DNA from: Diplonema papillatum
Taxonomy: Eukaryota > Euglenozoa > Diplonemea > Diplonemida > Diplonemidae
Length of the DNA stretch: 64,000 bases
Assembly: GCA_030068145.1 (NCBI GenBank)
Contig: JAPJBO010000418.1
Span: forward strand, 1-64,000
Reading direction: 5' to 3'
A program made the translations under genes and the position numbers. This document shows positions 23,145 to 35,200 of the stretch, piece after piece; positions within the stretch are counted from its first letter, which is position 1; the number at the start of each line of letters is the position of its first letter. Below the pieces are notes generated by a model. The model saw nothing but the letters and a program-made list of their open reading frames with translations, was not told where the DNA came from and searched no databases.

Positions 23145-23349
23145 GGCTGGCCGGAAGACAGAGTGGATGCTGTGCAAGTTGGAGACGATCTGCGCCCGCG
23201 ACCGTTGGAACGATGCCGTGCCCGAGTGCCCGCAAGACGTGCCCTTTTCAAGACACTAGCCGCCGCCGTAGGCCGTTGCAATTGCCGAGAAGAAAAGAGC
23301 CCGTGACGTGTCAAGACGGCGCCAGCCAGAACGGCCCCGGTTGCGTCAA
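23145..23349 (+). pseudogene. Dispersed coding-like element, left part (host of the 22-bp array)
   Basis: This segment matches 48905-49150 in order. The frame around 23170-23250 reads KLETICARDRWNDAVPECPQ and then DVPF, against KLETICARNSWNDAVPEYPH and then DVPY at the other copy. Most differences are at third codon positions, which suggests past selection on protein. I do not recognise the protein. Here the frame closes soon afterwards, and the 22-bp array interrupts the element at about 23350. The right part resumes at about 31612. Confidence 0.5.
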
Positions 23350-26300
23350 CATTGACGCCGTCACCCTCGAGTATTGACGCCGTCACCCTCGAGTATTGAC
23401 GCCGTCACCTTCGAGTATTGACGCCGTCACCCTCGAGTATTGACGCCGTCACCCTCGAGTATTGACGCCGTCACCCTCGAGTATTGACGCCGTCACCCTC
23501 GAGTATTGACGCCGTCACTCTCGAGTATTGACGCCGTCACCCTCGAGTATTGACGCCGTCACCCTCGAGTATTGACGCCGTCACCCTCGAGTATTGACGC
23601 CGTCACCCTCGAGTATTGACGCCGTCACCCTCGAGTATTGACGCCGTCACCCTCGAGTATTGACGCCGTCACCCTCGAGTATTGACGCCGTCACCCTCGA
23701 GTATTGACGCCGTCACCCTCGAGTATTGACGCCGTCACCCTCGAGTATTGACGCCGTCACCCTCGAGTATTGACGCCGTCACCCTCGAGTATTGACGCCG
23801 TCACCCTCGAGTATTGACGCCGTCACCCTCGAGTATTGACGCCGTCACCCTCGAGTATTGACGCCGTCACCCTCGAGTATTGACGCCGTCACTCTCGAGT
23901 ATTGACGCCGTCACCCTCGAGTATTGACGCCGTCACCCTCGAGTATTGACGCCGTCACCCTCGAGTATTGACGCCGTCACCCTCGAGTATTGACGCCGTC
24001 ACCTTCGAGTATTGACGCTGTCACCCTCGAGTATTGACGCCGTCACCCTCGAGTATTGACGCCGTCACCCTCGAGTATTGACGCCGTCACCCTCGAGTAT
24101 TGACGCCGTCACCTTCGAGTATTGACGCCGTCACCCTCGAGTATTGACGCCGTCACCCTCGAGTATTGACGCCGTCACCCTCGAGTATTGACGCCGTCAC
24201 CTTCGAGTATTGACGCTGTCACCCTCGAGTATTGACGCCGTCACCCTCGAGTATTGACGCCGTCACCCTCGAGTATTGACGCCGTCACCCTCGAGTATTG
24301 ACGCCGTCACCCTCGAGTATTGACGCCGTCACCCTCGAGTATTGACGCCGTCACCCTCGAGTATTGACGCCGTCACCCTCGAGTATTGACGCCGTCACCC
24401 TCGAGTATTGACGCCGTCACCTTCGAGTATTGACGCTGTCACCCTCGAGTATTGACGCCGTCACCCTCGAGTATTGACGCCGTCACCCTCGAGTATTGAC
24501 GCCGTCACCCTCGAGTATTGACGCCGTCACCCTCGAGTATTGACGCCGTCACCCTCGAGTATTGACGCCGTCACCCTCGAGTATTGACGCCGTCACCCTC
24601 GAGTATTGACGCCGTCACCCTCGAGTATTGACGCCGTCACCCTCGAGTATTGACGCCGTCACCCTCGAGTATTGACGCCGTCACTCTCGAGTATTGACGC
24701 CGTCACCCTCGAGTATTGACGCCGTCACCCTCGAGTATTGACGCCGTCACCCTCGAGTATTGACGCCGTCACTCTCGAGTATTGACGCCGTCACCCTCGA
24801 GTATTGACGCCGTCACCCTCGAGTATTGACGCCGTCACCCTCGAGTATTGACGCCGTCACCCTCGAGTATTGACGCCGTCACCCTCGAGTATTGACGCCG
24901 TCACCCTCGAGTATTGACGCCGTCACCCTCGAGTATTGACGCCGTCACCCTCGAGTATTGACGCCGTCACCCTCGAGTATTGACGCCGTCACCCTCGAGT
25001 ATTGACGCCGTCACCCTCGAGTATTGACGCCGTCACCCTCGAGTATTGACGCCGTCACCCTCGAGTATTGACGCCGTCACCCTCGAGTATTGACGCCGTC
25101 ACCCTCGAGTATTGACGCCGTCACCTTCGAGTATTGACGCCGTCACCCTCGAGTATTGACGCCGTCACCCTCGAGTATTGACGCCGTCACCCTCGAGTAT
25201 TGACGCCGTCACCTTCGAGTATTGACGCCGTCACCCTCGAGTATTGACGCCGTCACCCTCGAGTATTGACGCCGTCACCCTCGAGTATTGACGCCGTCAC
25301 CCTCGAGTATTGACGCCGTCACCCTCGAGTATTGACGCCGTCACCCTCGAGTATTGACGCCGTCACCCTCGAGTATTGACGCCGTCACCCTCGAGTATTG
25401 ACGCCGTCACCCTCGAGTATTGACGCCGTCACCCTCGAGTATTGACGCCGTCACCCTCGAGTATTGACGCCGTCACCCTCGAGTATTGACGCCGTCACCC
25501 TCGAGTATTGACGCCGTCACCCTCGAGTATTGACGCCGTCACCCTCGAGTATTGACGCCGTCACCCTCGAGTATTGACGCCGTCACCCTCGAGTATTGAC
25601 GCCGTCACCCTCGAGTATTGACGCCGTCACCCTCGAGTATTGACGCCGTCACCCTCGAGTATTGACGCCGTCACCCTCGAGTATTGACGCCGTCACCCTC
25701 GAGTATTGACGCCGTCACCCTCGAGTATTGACGCCGTCACCCTCGAGTATTGACGCCGTCACCCTCGAGTATTGACGCCGTCACCCTCGAGTATTGACGC
25801 CGTCACCCTCGAGTATTGACGCCGTCACCTTCGAGTATTGACGCTGTCACCCTCGAGTATTGACGCCGTCACCCTCGAGTATTGACGCCGTCACCCTCGA
25901 GTATTGACGCCGTCACCCTCGAGTATTGACGCCGTCACCCTCGAGTATTGACGCCGTCACCCTCGAGTATTGACGCCGTCACCCTCGAGTATTGACGCCG
26001 TCACCCTCGAGTATTGACGCCGTCACCCTCGAGTATTGACGCCGTCACCCTCGAGTATTGACGCCGTCACCCTCGAGTATTGACGCCGTCACCCTCGAGT
26101 ATTGACGCCGTCACCCTCGAGTATTGACGCCGTCACCCTCGAGTATTGACGCCGTCACCCTCGAGTATTGACGCCGTCACCCTCGAGTATTGACGCCGTC
26201 ACCCTCGAGTATTGACGCCGTCACCCTCGAGTATTGACGCCGTCACCCTCGAGTATTGACGCCGTCACCCTCGAGTATTGACGCCGTCACCCTCGAGTAT

Positions 26301-29300
26301 TGACGCCGTCACCCTCGAGTATTGACGCCGTCACCCTCGAGTATTGACGCCGTCACCCTCGAGTATTGACGCCGTCACCCTCGAGTATTGACGCCGTCAC
26401 CCTCGAGTATTGACGCCGTCACCCTCGAGTATTGACGCCGTCACCCTCGAGTATTGACGCCGTCACCCTCGAGTATTGACGCCGTCACCCTCGAGTATTG
26501 ACGCCGTCACCCTCGAGTATTGACGCCGTCACCCTCGAGTATTGACGCCGTCACCCTCGAGTATTGACGCCGTCACCCTCGAGTATTGACGCCGTCACCC
26601 TCGAGTATTGACGCCGTCACCCTCGAGTATTGACGCCGTCACCCTCGAGTATTGACGCCGTCACCCTCGAGTATTGACGCCGTCACCCTCGAGTATTGAC
26701 GCCGTCACCCTCGAGTATTGACGCCGTCACCCTCGAGTATTGACGCCGTCACCCTCGAGTATTGACGCCGTCACCCTCGAGTATTGACGCCGTCACCCTC
26801 GAGTATTGACGCCGTCACCCTCGAGTATTGACGCCGTCACCCTCGAGTATTGACGCCGTCACCCTCGAGTATTGACGCCGTCACCCTCGAGTATTGACGC
26901 CGTCACCCTCGAGTATTGACGCCGTCACCCTCGAGTATTGACGCCGTCACCCTCGAGTATTGACGCCGTCACCCTCGAGTATTGACGCCGTCACCCTCGA
27001 GTATTGACGCCGTCACCCTCGAGTATTGACGCCGTCACCCTCGAGTATTGACGCCGTCACCTTCGAGTATTGACGCCGTCACCCTCGAGTATTGACGCCG
27101 TCACCCTCGAGTATTGACGCCGTCACCCTCGAGTATTGACGCCGTCACCCTCGAGTATTGACGCCGTCACCCTCGAGTATTGACGCCGTCACCCTCGAGT
27201 ATTGACGCCGTCACCCTCGAGTATTGACGCCGTCACCCTCGAGTATTGACGCCGTCACCCTCGAGTATTGACGCCGTCACCCTCGAGTATTGACGCCGTC
27301 ACCCTCGAGTATTGACGCCGTCACCCTCGAGTATTGACGCCGTCACCCTCGAGTATTGACGCCGTCACCCTCGAGTATTGACGCCGTCACCCTCGAGTAT
27401 TGACGCCGTCACCCTCGAGTATTGACGCCGTCACCCTCGAGTATTGACGCCGTCACCCTCGAGTATTGACGCCGTCACCCTCGAGTATTGACGCCGTCAC
27501 CCTCGAGTATTGACGCCGTCACCCTCGAGTATTGACGCCGTCACCCTCGAGTATTGACGCCGTCACCCTCGAGTATTGACGCCGTCACCCTCGAGTATTG
27601 ACGCCGTCACCCTCGAGTATTGACGCCGTCACCCTCGAGTATTGACGCCGTCACCCTCGAGTATTGACGCCGTCACCCTCGAGTATTGACGCCGTCACCC
27701 TCGAGTATTGACGCCGTCACCCTCGAGTATTGACGCCGTCACCCTCGAGTATTGACGCCGTCACCCTCGAGTATTGACGCCGTCACCCTCGAGTATTGAC
27801 GCCGTCACCCTCGAGTATTGACGCCGTCACCCTCGAGTATTGACGCCGTCACCCTCGAGTATTGACGCCGTCACCCTCGAGTATTGACGCCGTCACCCTC
27901 GAGTATTGACGCCGTCACCCTCGAGTATTGACGCCGTCACCCTCGAGTATTGACGCCGTCACCCTCGAGTATTGACGCCGTCACCCTCGAGTATTGACGC
28001 CGTCACCCTCGAGTATTGACGCCGTCACCCTCGAGTATTGACGCCGTCACCCTCGAGTATTGACGCCGTCACCCTCGAGTATTGACGCCGTCACCCTCGA
28101 GTATTGACGCCGTCACCCTCGAGTATTGACGCCGTCACCCTCGAGTATTGACGCCGTCACCCTCGAGTATTGACGCCGTCACCCTCGAGTATTGACGCCG
28201 TCACCCTCGAGTATTGACGCCGTCACCCTCGAGTATTGACGCCGTCACCCTCGAGTATTGACGCCGTCACCCTCGAGTATTGACGCCGTCACCCTCGAGT
28301 ATTGACGCCGTCACCCTCGAGTATTGACGCCGTCACCCTCGAGTATTGACGCCGTCACCCTCGAGTATTGACGCCGTCACCCTCGAGTATTGACGCCGTC
28401 ACCCTCGAGTATTGACGCCGTCACCCTCGAGTATTGACGCCGTCACCCTCGAGTATTGACGCCGTCACCCTCGAGTATTGACGCCGTCACCCTCGAGTAT
28501 TGACGCCGTCACCCTCGAGTATTGACGCCGTCACCTTCGAGTATTGACGCCGTCACCCTCGAGTATTGACGCCGTCACCCTCGAGTATTGACGCCGTCAC
28601 CCTCGAGTATTGACGCCGTCACCCTCGAGTATTGACGCCGTCACCCTCGAGTATTGACGCCGTCACCCTCGAGTATTGACGCCGTCACCCTCGAGTATTG
28701 ACGCCGTCACCCTCGAGTATTGACGCCGTCACCCTCGAGTATTGACGCCGTCACCCTCGAGTATTGACGCCGTCACCCTCGAGTATTGACGCCGTCACCC
28801 TCGAGTATTGACGCCGTCACCCTCGAGTATTGACGCCGTCACCCTCGAGTATTGACGCCGTCACCCTCGAGTATTGACGCCGTCACCCTCGAGTATTGAC
28901 GCCGTCACCCTCGAGTATTGACGCCGTCACCCTCGAGTATTGACGCCGTCACCCTCGAGTATTGACGCCGTCACCCTCGAGTATTGACGCCGTCACCCTC
29001 GAGTATTGACGCCGTCACCCTCGAGTATTGACGCCGTCACCCTCGAGTATTGACGCCGTCACCCTCGAGTATTGACGCCGTCACCCTCGAGTATTGACGC
29101 CGTCACCCTCGAGTATTGACGCCGTCACCCTCGAGTATTGACGCCGTCACCCTCGAGTATTGACGCCGTCACCCTCGAGTATTGACGCCGTCACCCTCGA
29201 GTATTGACGCCGTCACCCTCGAGTATTGACGCCGTCACCCTCGAGTATTGACGCCGTCACCCTCGAGTATTGACGCCGTCACCCTCGAGTATTGACGCCG

Positions 29301-31613
29301 TCACCCTCGAGTATTGACGCCGTCACCCTCGAGTATTGACGCCGTCACCCTCGAGTATTGACGCCGTCACCCTCGAGTATTGACGCCGTCACCCTCGAGT
29401 ATTGACGCCGTCACCCTCGAGTATTGACGCCGTCACCCTCGAGTATTGACGCCGTCACCCTCGAGTATTGACGCCGTCACCCTCGAGTATTGACGCCGTC
29501 ACCCTCGAGTATTGACGCCGTCACCCTCGAGTATTGACGCCGTCACCCTCGAGTATTGACGCCGTCACCCTCGAGTATTGACGCCGTCACCCTCGAGTAT
29601 TGACGCCGTCACCCTCGAGTATTGACGCCGTCACCCTCGAGTATTGACGCCGTCACCCTCGAGTATTGACGCCGTCACCCTCGAGTATTGACGCCGTCAC
29701 CCTCGAGTATTGACGCCGTCACCCTCGAGTATTGACGCCGTCACCCTCGAGTATTGACGCCGTCACCCTCGAGTATTGACGCCGTCACCCTCGAGTATTG
29801 ACGCCGTCACCCTCGAGTATTGACGCCGTCACCCTCGAGTATTGACGCCGTCACCCTCGAGTATTGACGCCGTCACCCTCGAGTATTGACGCCGTCACCC
29901 TCGAGTATTGACGCCGTCACCCTCGAGTATTGACGCCGTCACCCTCGAGTATTGACGCCGTCACCCTCGAGTATTGACGCCGTCACCCTCGAGTATTGAC
30001 GCCGTCACCCTCGAGTATTGACGCCGTCACCCTCGAGTATTGACGCCGTCACCCTCGAGTATTGACGCCGTCACCCTCGAGTATTGACGCCGTCACCCTC
30101 GAGTATTGACGCCGTCACCCTCGAGTATTGACGCCGTCACCCTCGAGTATTGACGCCGTCACCCTCGAGTATTGACGCCGTCACCCTCGAGTATTGACGC
30201 CGTCACCCTCGAGTATTGACGCCGTCACCCTCGAGTATTGACGCCGTCACCCTCGAGTATTGACGCCGTCACCCTCGAGTATTGACGCCGTCACCCTCGA
30301 GTATTGACGCCGTCACCCTCGAGTATTGACGCCGTCACCCTCGAGTATTGACGCCGTCACCCTCGAGTATTGACGCCGTCACCCTCGAGTATTGACGCCG
30401 TCACCCTCGAGTATTGACGCCGTCACCCTCGAGTATTGACGCCGTCACCCTCGAGTATTGACGCCGTCACCCTCGAGTATTGACGCCGTCACCCTCGAGT
30501 ATTGACGCCGTCACCCTCGAGTATTGACGCCGTCACCCTCGAGTATTGACGCCGTCACCCTCGAGTATTGACGCCGTCACCCTCGAGTATTGACGCCGTC
30601 ACCCTCGAGTATTGACGCCGTCACCCTCGAGTATTGACGCCGTCACCCTCGAGTATTGACGCCGTCACCCTCGAGTATTGACGCCGTCACCCTCGAGTAT
30701 TGACGCCGTCACCCTCGAGTATTGACGCCGTCACCCTCGAGTATTGACGCCGTCACCCTCGAGTATTGACGCCGTCACCCTCGAGTATTGACGCCGTCAC
30801 CCTCGAGTATTGACGCCGTCACCCTCGAGTATTGACGCCGTCACCCTCGAGTATTGACGCCGTCACCCTCGAGTATTGACGCCGTCACCCTCGAGTATTG
30901 ACGCCGTCACCCTCGAGTATTGACGCCGTCACCCTCGAGTATTGACGCCGTCACCCTCGAGTATTGACGCCGTCACCCTCGAGTATTGACGCCGTCACCC
31001 TCGAGTATTGACGCCGTCACCCTCGAGTATTGACGCCGTCACCCTCGAGTATTGACGCCGTCACCCTCGAGTATTGACGCCGTCACCCTCGAGTATTGAC
31101 GCCGTCACCCTCGAGTATTGACGCCGTCACCCTCGAGTATTGACGCCGTCACCCTCGAGTATTGACGCCGTCACCCTCGAGTATTGACGCCGTCACCCTC
31201 GAGTATTGACGCCGTCACCCTCGAGTATTGACGCCGTCACCTTCGAGTATTGACGCCGTCACCCTCGAGTATTGACGCCGTCACCCTCGAGTATTGACGC
31301 CGTCACCCTCGAGTATTGACGCCGTCACCCTCGAGTATTGACGCCGTCACCCTCGAGTATTGACGCCGTCACCCTCGAGTATTGACGCCGTCACCCTCGA
31401 GTATTGACGCCGTCACCCTCGAGTATTGACGCCGTCACCCTCGAGTATTGACGCCGTCACCCTCGAGTATTGACGCCGTCACCCTCGAGTATTGACGCCG
31501 TCACCCTCGAGTATTGACGCCGTCACCCTCGAGTATTGACGCCGTCACCCTCGAGTATTGACGCCGTCACCCTCGAGTATTGACGCCGTCACCCTCGAGT
31601 ATTGACGCCGTCA
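23350..31613. repeat. 22-bp minisatellite, about 375 copies (8.26 kb)
   Basis: The phase repeats exactly every 660 bp of text (30 units), giving a 22-bp unit. Each unit holds the quasi-palindrome GACGCCGTC, a CACC spacer, the palindrome CTCGAG and a TATT spacer, with three CpG per unit. Variants (TTCGAG, GACGCTGTC, ACTCTCGAG) are frequent in the left ~2.5 kb and almost absent from 25.9 kb onward, so the right side is freshly homogenised. There is no long ATG frame in it. It lies ~600 bp upstream of the gene 2 start codon. Confidence 0.98.
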
Positions 31614-31760
31614 CCCCCGCACCGCGCCTCCGCCGGAACGACCGACGCCCGCCTTAGAAGTACGAGGTAGTAGCGAGGCGACCGCAAACTCCGCGGAGAG
31701 ATGGCTCGCTGCACTCCAACTCGTCTCGCTGTCTCTCTTTGAGTTTTTACTAGACTGTCG
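31612..31760 (+). pseudogene. Dispersed element, right part after the array
   Basis: The sequence from AAGTACGAGGTAGTAG to CTCCAACTCGTCTCGCTGTC aligns with 49215-49300 (AGTACGGGATAGTAG to CTCTAACTCGTCTCTCTCTC). The array therefore sits within one copy of a repeat whose other copy has no array. Confidence 0.7.
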
Positions 31761-32213
31761 GATTTCGTGCGCGAAAGTACTGTGTCCTTCTTGTTTGCTA
31801 AAAGGACTCAAAGACAGTGACAAGCAGGCGGGAGGGATGGGTGCGCACAAAGGTTCTTACCTCGTTTAACGGAGGGGCTGGCTTTAGAAGCCTTTATGTG
31901 GGCCAACTTTTCTGGAGGGACTGGCCTTTGTCACCGTCGGGCATACTGCGTGTAGGTGTTGTGTAAATGATGTTCCACGTCAACTGGCGCTACCCGGTGC
32001 GCCAACTCGGGTACAAACATCCAAGCCCGACTAGAGGGGGAAGTCGCGAGTGCGAGGCCTTGCCGAACGTCACCGGAGACGCTGAAAACTCAGAGTTGTA
32101 CGCGAGCTTACACTCTGAAAAGGCACTGTCTACCCCACCCCGTGCAATTGAGATAGCAGAACCCCCTGACGATGGGGTGTCCCGATTAGTTGCAGGCCTT
32201 TGATTCAATTAAC

Positions 32214-35200
32214 ATGCATAGACCTGCTATGAAAAGATTCTTCCAGTACAAAGTACCTAGGGACCTGGTGTCGGTCACAAAGCGAAAGTCGAATTGCACG
32301 CGACACCGGTGCGCATCTGAAAGTGACAGTAATCAGAACAGTGAAGAGAGCTGCAAGCCACATGCAGAACTGATGCTACTACAGTGAATCCCAGTTAACT
32401 TCTACACTGTTAGGTCCGACCTGTGCCTGGGCATATGGAGGCTTTCGAGTATTCATTTTTTTCGTCCGACACACCTCAAATGAACGCGTTCGCCACAGAT
32501 CGTTTAAATTCAGCAGCAAGAGCGACTCAAGTTGCGGAAAACACTTTAAACTTGCTATTCCACAGGGCCAATATGCGATCTCGTAGATTGGTCGCATGCC
32601 AAAGCTATGCCAAAAAACAGTCAAAGGGGTGGGCTTCCACCGTCAGGTGGCCCCCACCGTCAAGTGGGCTAGGCTAGCTCCGGGGTGGCTCCCTGGGAGG
32701 GACAGGGACGGTTGATAGTCACGCCTTAGCAGTCCCAGGGCCTCTCCCCGCCCACCTGTATGTGTTCTCGTGGTCACCGCTACCGCGTTGACCTTTCCCG
32801 AGAACATATCAAAACAAGTCAAAGGTGTGGGACGGGGTTAGTCACGCCTTTGCAGTCCCAGGGCCTCTCCCCACCCACCTGTATGTGTTCTCGTGGTCAT
32901 CGCTACCGCGCTGACCTTTCCTGAGAACATATCAAAACAAGTCAAAGGGTGTGGCACGTGACTGCAGGAGCAGAAGTTGCGCCGGGAACCGAGGCAACGA
33001 GGTCCCCCGCGTATTTCAGTTGCAATGTCTCGACAAGAACAAAGAAAAACCTGCGGCACAGATCATCCCGCTTCTGTTATACATCGCGTTCGGGTTCGGC
33101 GTGACCGACGCAAGGTTGGCAACCGACCCCCTCGAGTTGTGGGTGCAGCAGGGCAGCAGGCTGGAGGAGGAGCACGATTTCTACGAGAAGTACTTCTAGT
33201 ATGCTTTTTTTCCAACAAGGACCCGTGTGCGCGATCAGCCGGCTTACCGGCTGATTACATTTCGAGCCTTTTTTTTGTAGGAAAAGAAACTTGTTTCTTT
33301 GAAGACTAATAATAATTTGAACGACAGGTTTGCCGCTCCCAATCCGTCCAGAGAAACAAAGTAGTTTGCTTGCACCACTTCATGTGATCAGCAGCAAGAG
33401 TAGCAGCTTTCTGGCTTCACCTTTTACTCCAACCACGGCGCGCGGCAAGCAGAGCAGGAGCGGTGGACGAGAGTGACAGACACAGGCATAGGAGTGAGGA
33501 TTTTATTATTCAGCCACATGTGATGTGTGAGGAAACTGAACCGCTCAAGTAGGACCTTCTGATCATGATCATTTGCAAATTTGCCACCTGAAACCACGTC
33601 CAGGATTTGGGCTCAGGGTAGTAGGCGGCTGATTATCAGCCGGTCAGTTTTCCAGAAATCTTTCAAGACTGGAGGTACAGTGAACATGCAATGTGAATAG
33701 CCTCTATTCGAGCCAACCCGGCTTTTAATGTTGCGAAAGTGTATAGTTTTTGGACTAGATAATAGTGCGGAGCAAGCTTTTTTTCCCCCTGCCAAAATGC
33801 ATAGGGGTGGCAGAGTGAGCGGGCGTCGGCCTTCAGGCCGGTAGGCCCGGGTTCGAACCCCGTCCATCACACTTTTCCGGTCGAAGATTGTTCTTTTTTC
33901 GTTCGTTTTCGAGTTTCTCAGTATCTCGCGGTATTTGGGTCACCCCGGGAAACGGAGTCGGGGGGGGTCCGGGGGCGTCGCCCCTCCGGGTGCTGGCACC
34001 GAACTTGCCATCACAGGCTAAACTTGCTACCACAGGCGAACTCAGCATCACCAGAACCCGAACTTTGCTTCGCCCGAACTTTACTGTTCCCCGAACTTTA
34101 ACTGCTGCCTCCAGTCTCGCCCCGCGCCGGTCTTTAGCCGAGCGCACGTACTTTCTTGCACAAGCACCCGCTTTGTAGGAGATACTTGAGGAGGCTGCCA
34201 GCTGCAAAAGATCAAAGGAGGAAAATGTGCTGTAGCCCACACGAAACACAGATGAATCTGGGTTTAGTGGCGGGCGTAAGCGTGCCATGAAGCGGGGAAG
34301 GAGTTCCCTGTTGGGTTTATTCTACAGTTGCGGGAAAACTCTGGAAAGGGCTTGCCCAGTTGTCTTTTCCTCCATATTATCCTCACCAGCGCAATACGGC
34401 GAACCAGCCCTGCACACTGCAATGAAGCGGGGAAGGAGTTCCCTGTGGTTCAACAAATCAGCCGCTTTTTACCTTAGCGTGAACACTGACAAGGACAGCC
34501 CCGGCGGTTGCCTCGTCAAGTCACGTTGAAACCGCTTGTGCAGCAATGGAAACAGTGTATAACGTCATGGTCATGGTCTCGCATTTCCCCGTAGTACGTT
34601 CACGAGACTCAGAAACCCGAAAACCCTCAGCGGTCTCGGCGGCGTGATTGGTATGCAGCAGACGCCGAAGGACGGAGTCAGCAACATGATGGAACAGCGG
34701 TACGTAGACGAAGCTTACGAAATCGACGGCGAGTTGTTGGACATGCGGCCTCATCGGAACCTAAAGTTCGAGGTTATGGGGGCATGCCCGGGCACAGACC
34801 GGGACACGTGCAACGGGATCACGAAGCCGTTATGCGGTTGGGACGAGACTGATGGGTGCGTGTTTATGGACGGCCTCGGAATATTTCCGAGCTTCGTGAA
34901 TAAGAGGGCGATTACCGTGGACTACCTTGGTGTGAAGTGGGGCTGGAGGGAGGTTTGCGATGAGGTCAGGGTGCCGACCCCGACGGATACACTACAGACC
35001 TCGGGCCTGTCGCCGGCCCGAACGCCGTGCTCAAAGCAGGCTACCCCGCAGGATTGCTTCACCGAGCACCCGTACTCGCAGCAGAGGAAAACGATGGAAC
35101 TGCTGGGGTGGTCGAGAAAGCATCCGATCTCGCGCAACGACACTGCTCAGAGAGCCAAAGCCTTGACCGAGCCTTGCGTGATGTGGCAAGGTTCGTTCAA

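Larger units (their letters stand above)
33199..34630. other. Gene 2 intron 2, packed with repeats
   Basis: The intron runs from GTATGC to CCCTCAG and holds three recognisable insertions. A ~115-bp repeat at 33508-33624 recurs at 63302-63418 and has the palindrome TGATCATGATCA. A tRNA-derived SINE spans about 33664-34145, followed by a truncated family A element. Two direct 25-bp copies beginning ATGAAGCGGGGAAGGAG lie at 34287 and 34421. Confidence 0.8.

Noticed and set aside
23350-31613. CRISPR-like array
   Set aside because: Units are contiguous 22-mers without unique spacers, in eukaryotic DNA.
33804-33872. Functional tRNA gene
   Set aside because: The anticodon arm is too short, and a second copy shares long flanks. 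It is a SINE promoter.
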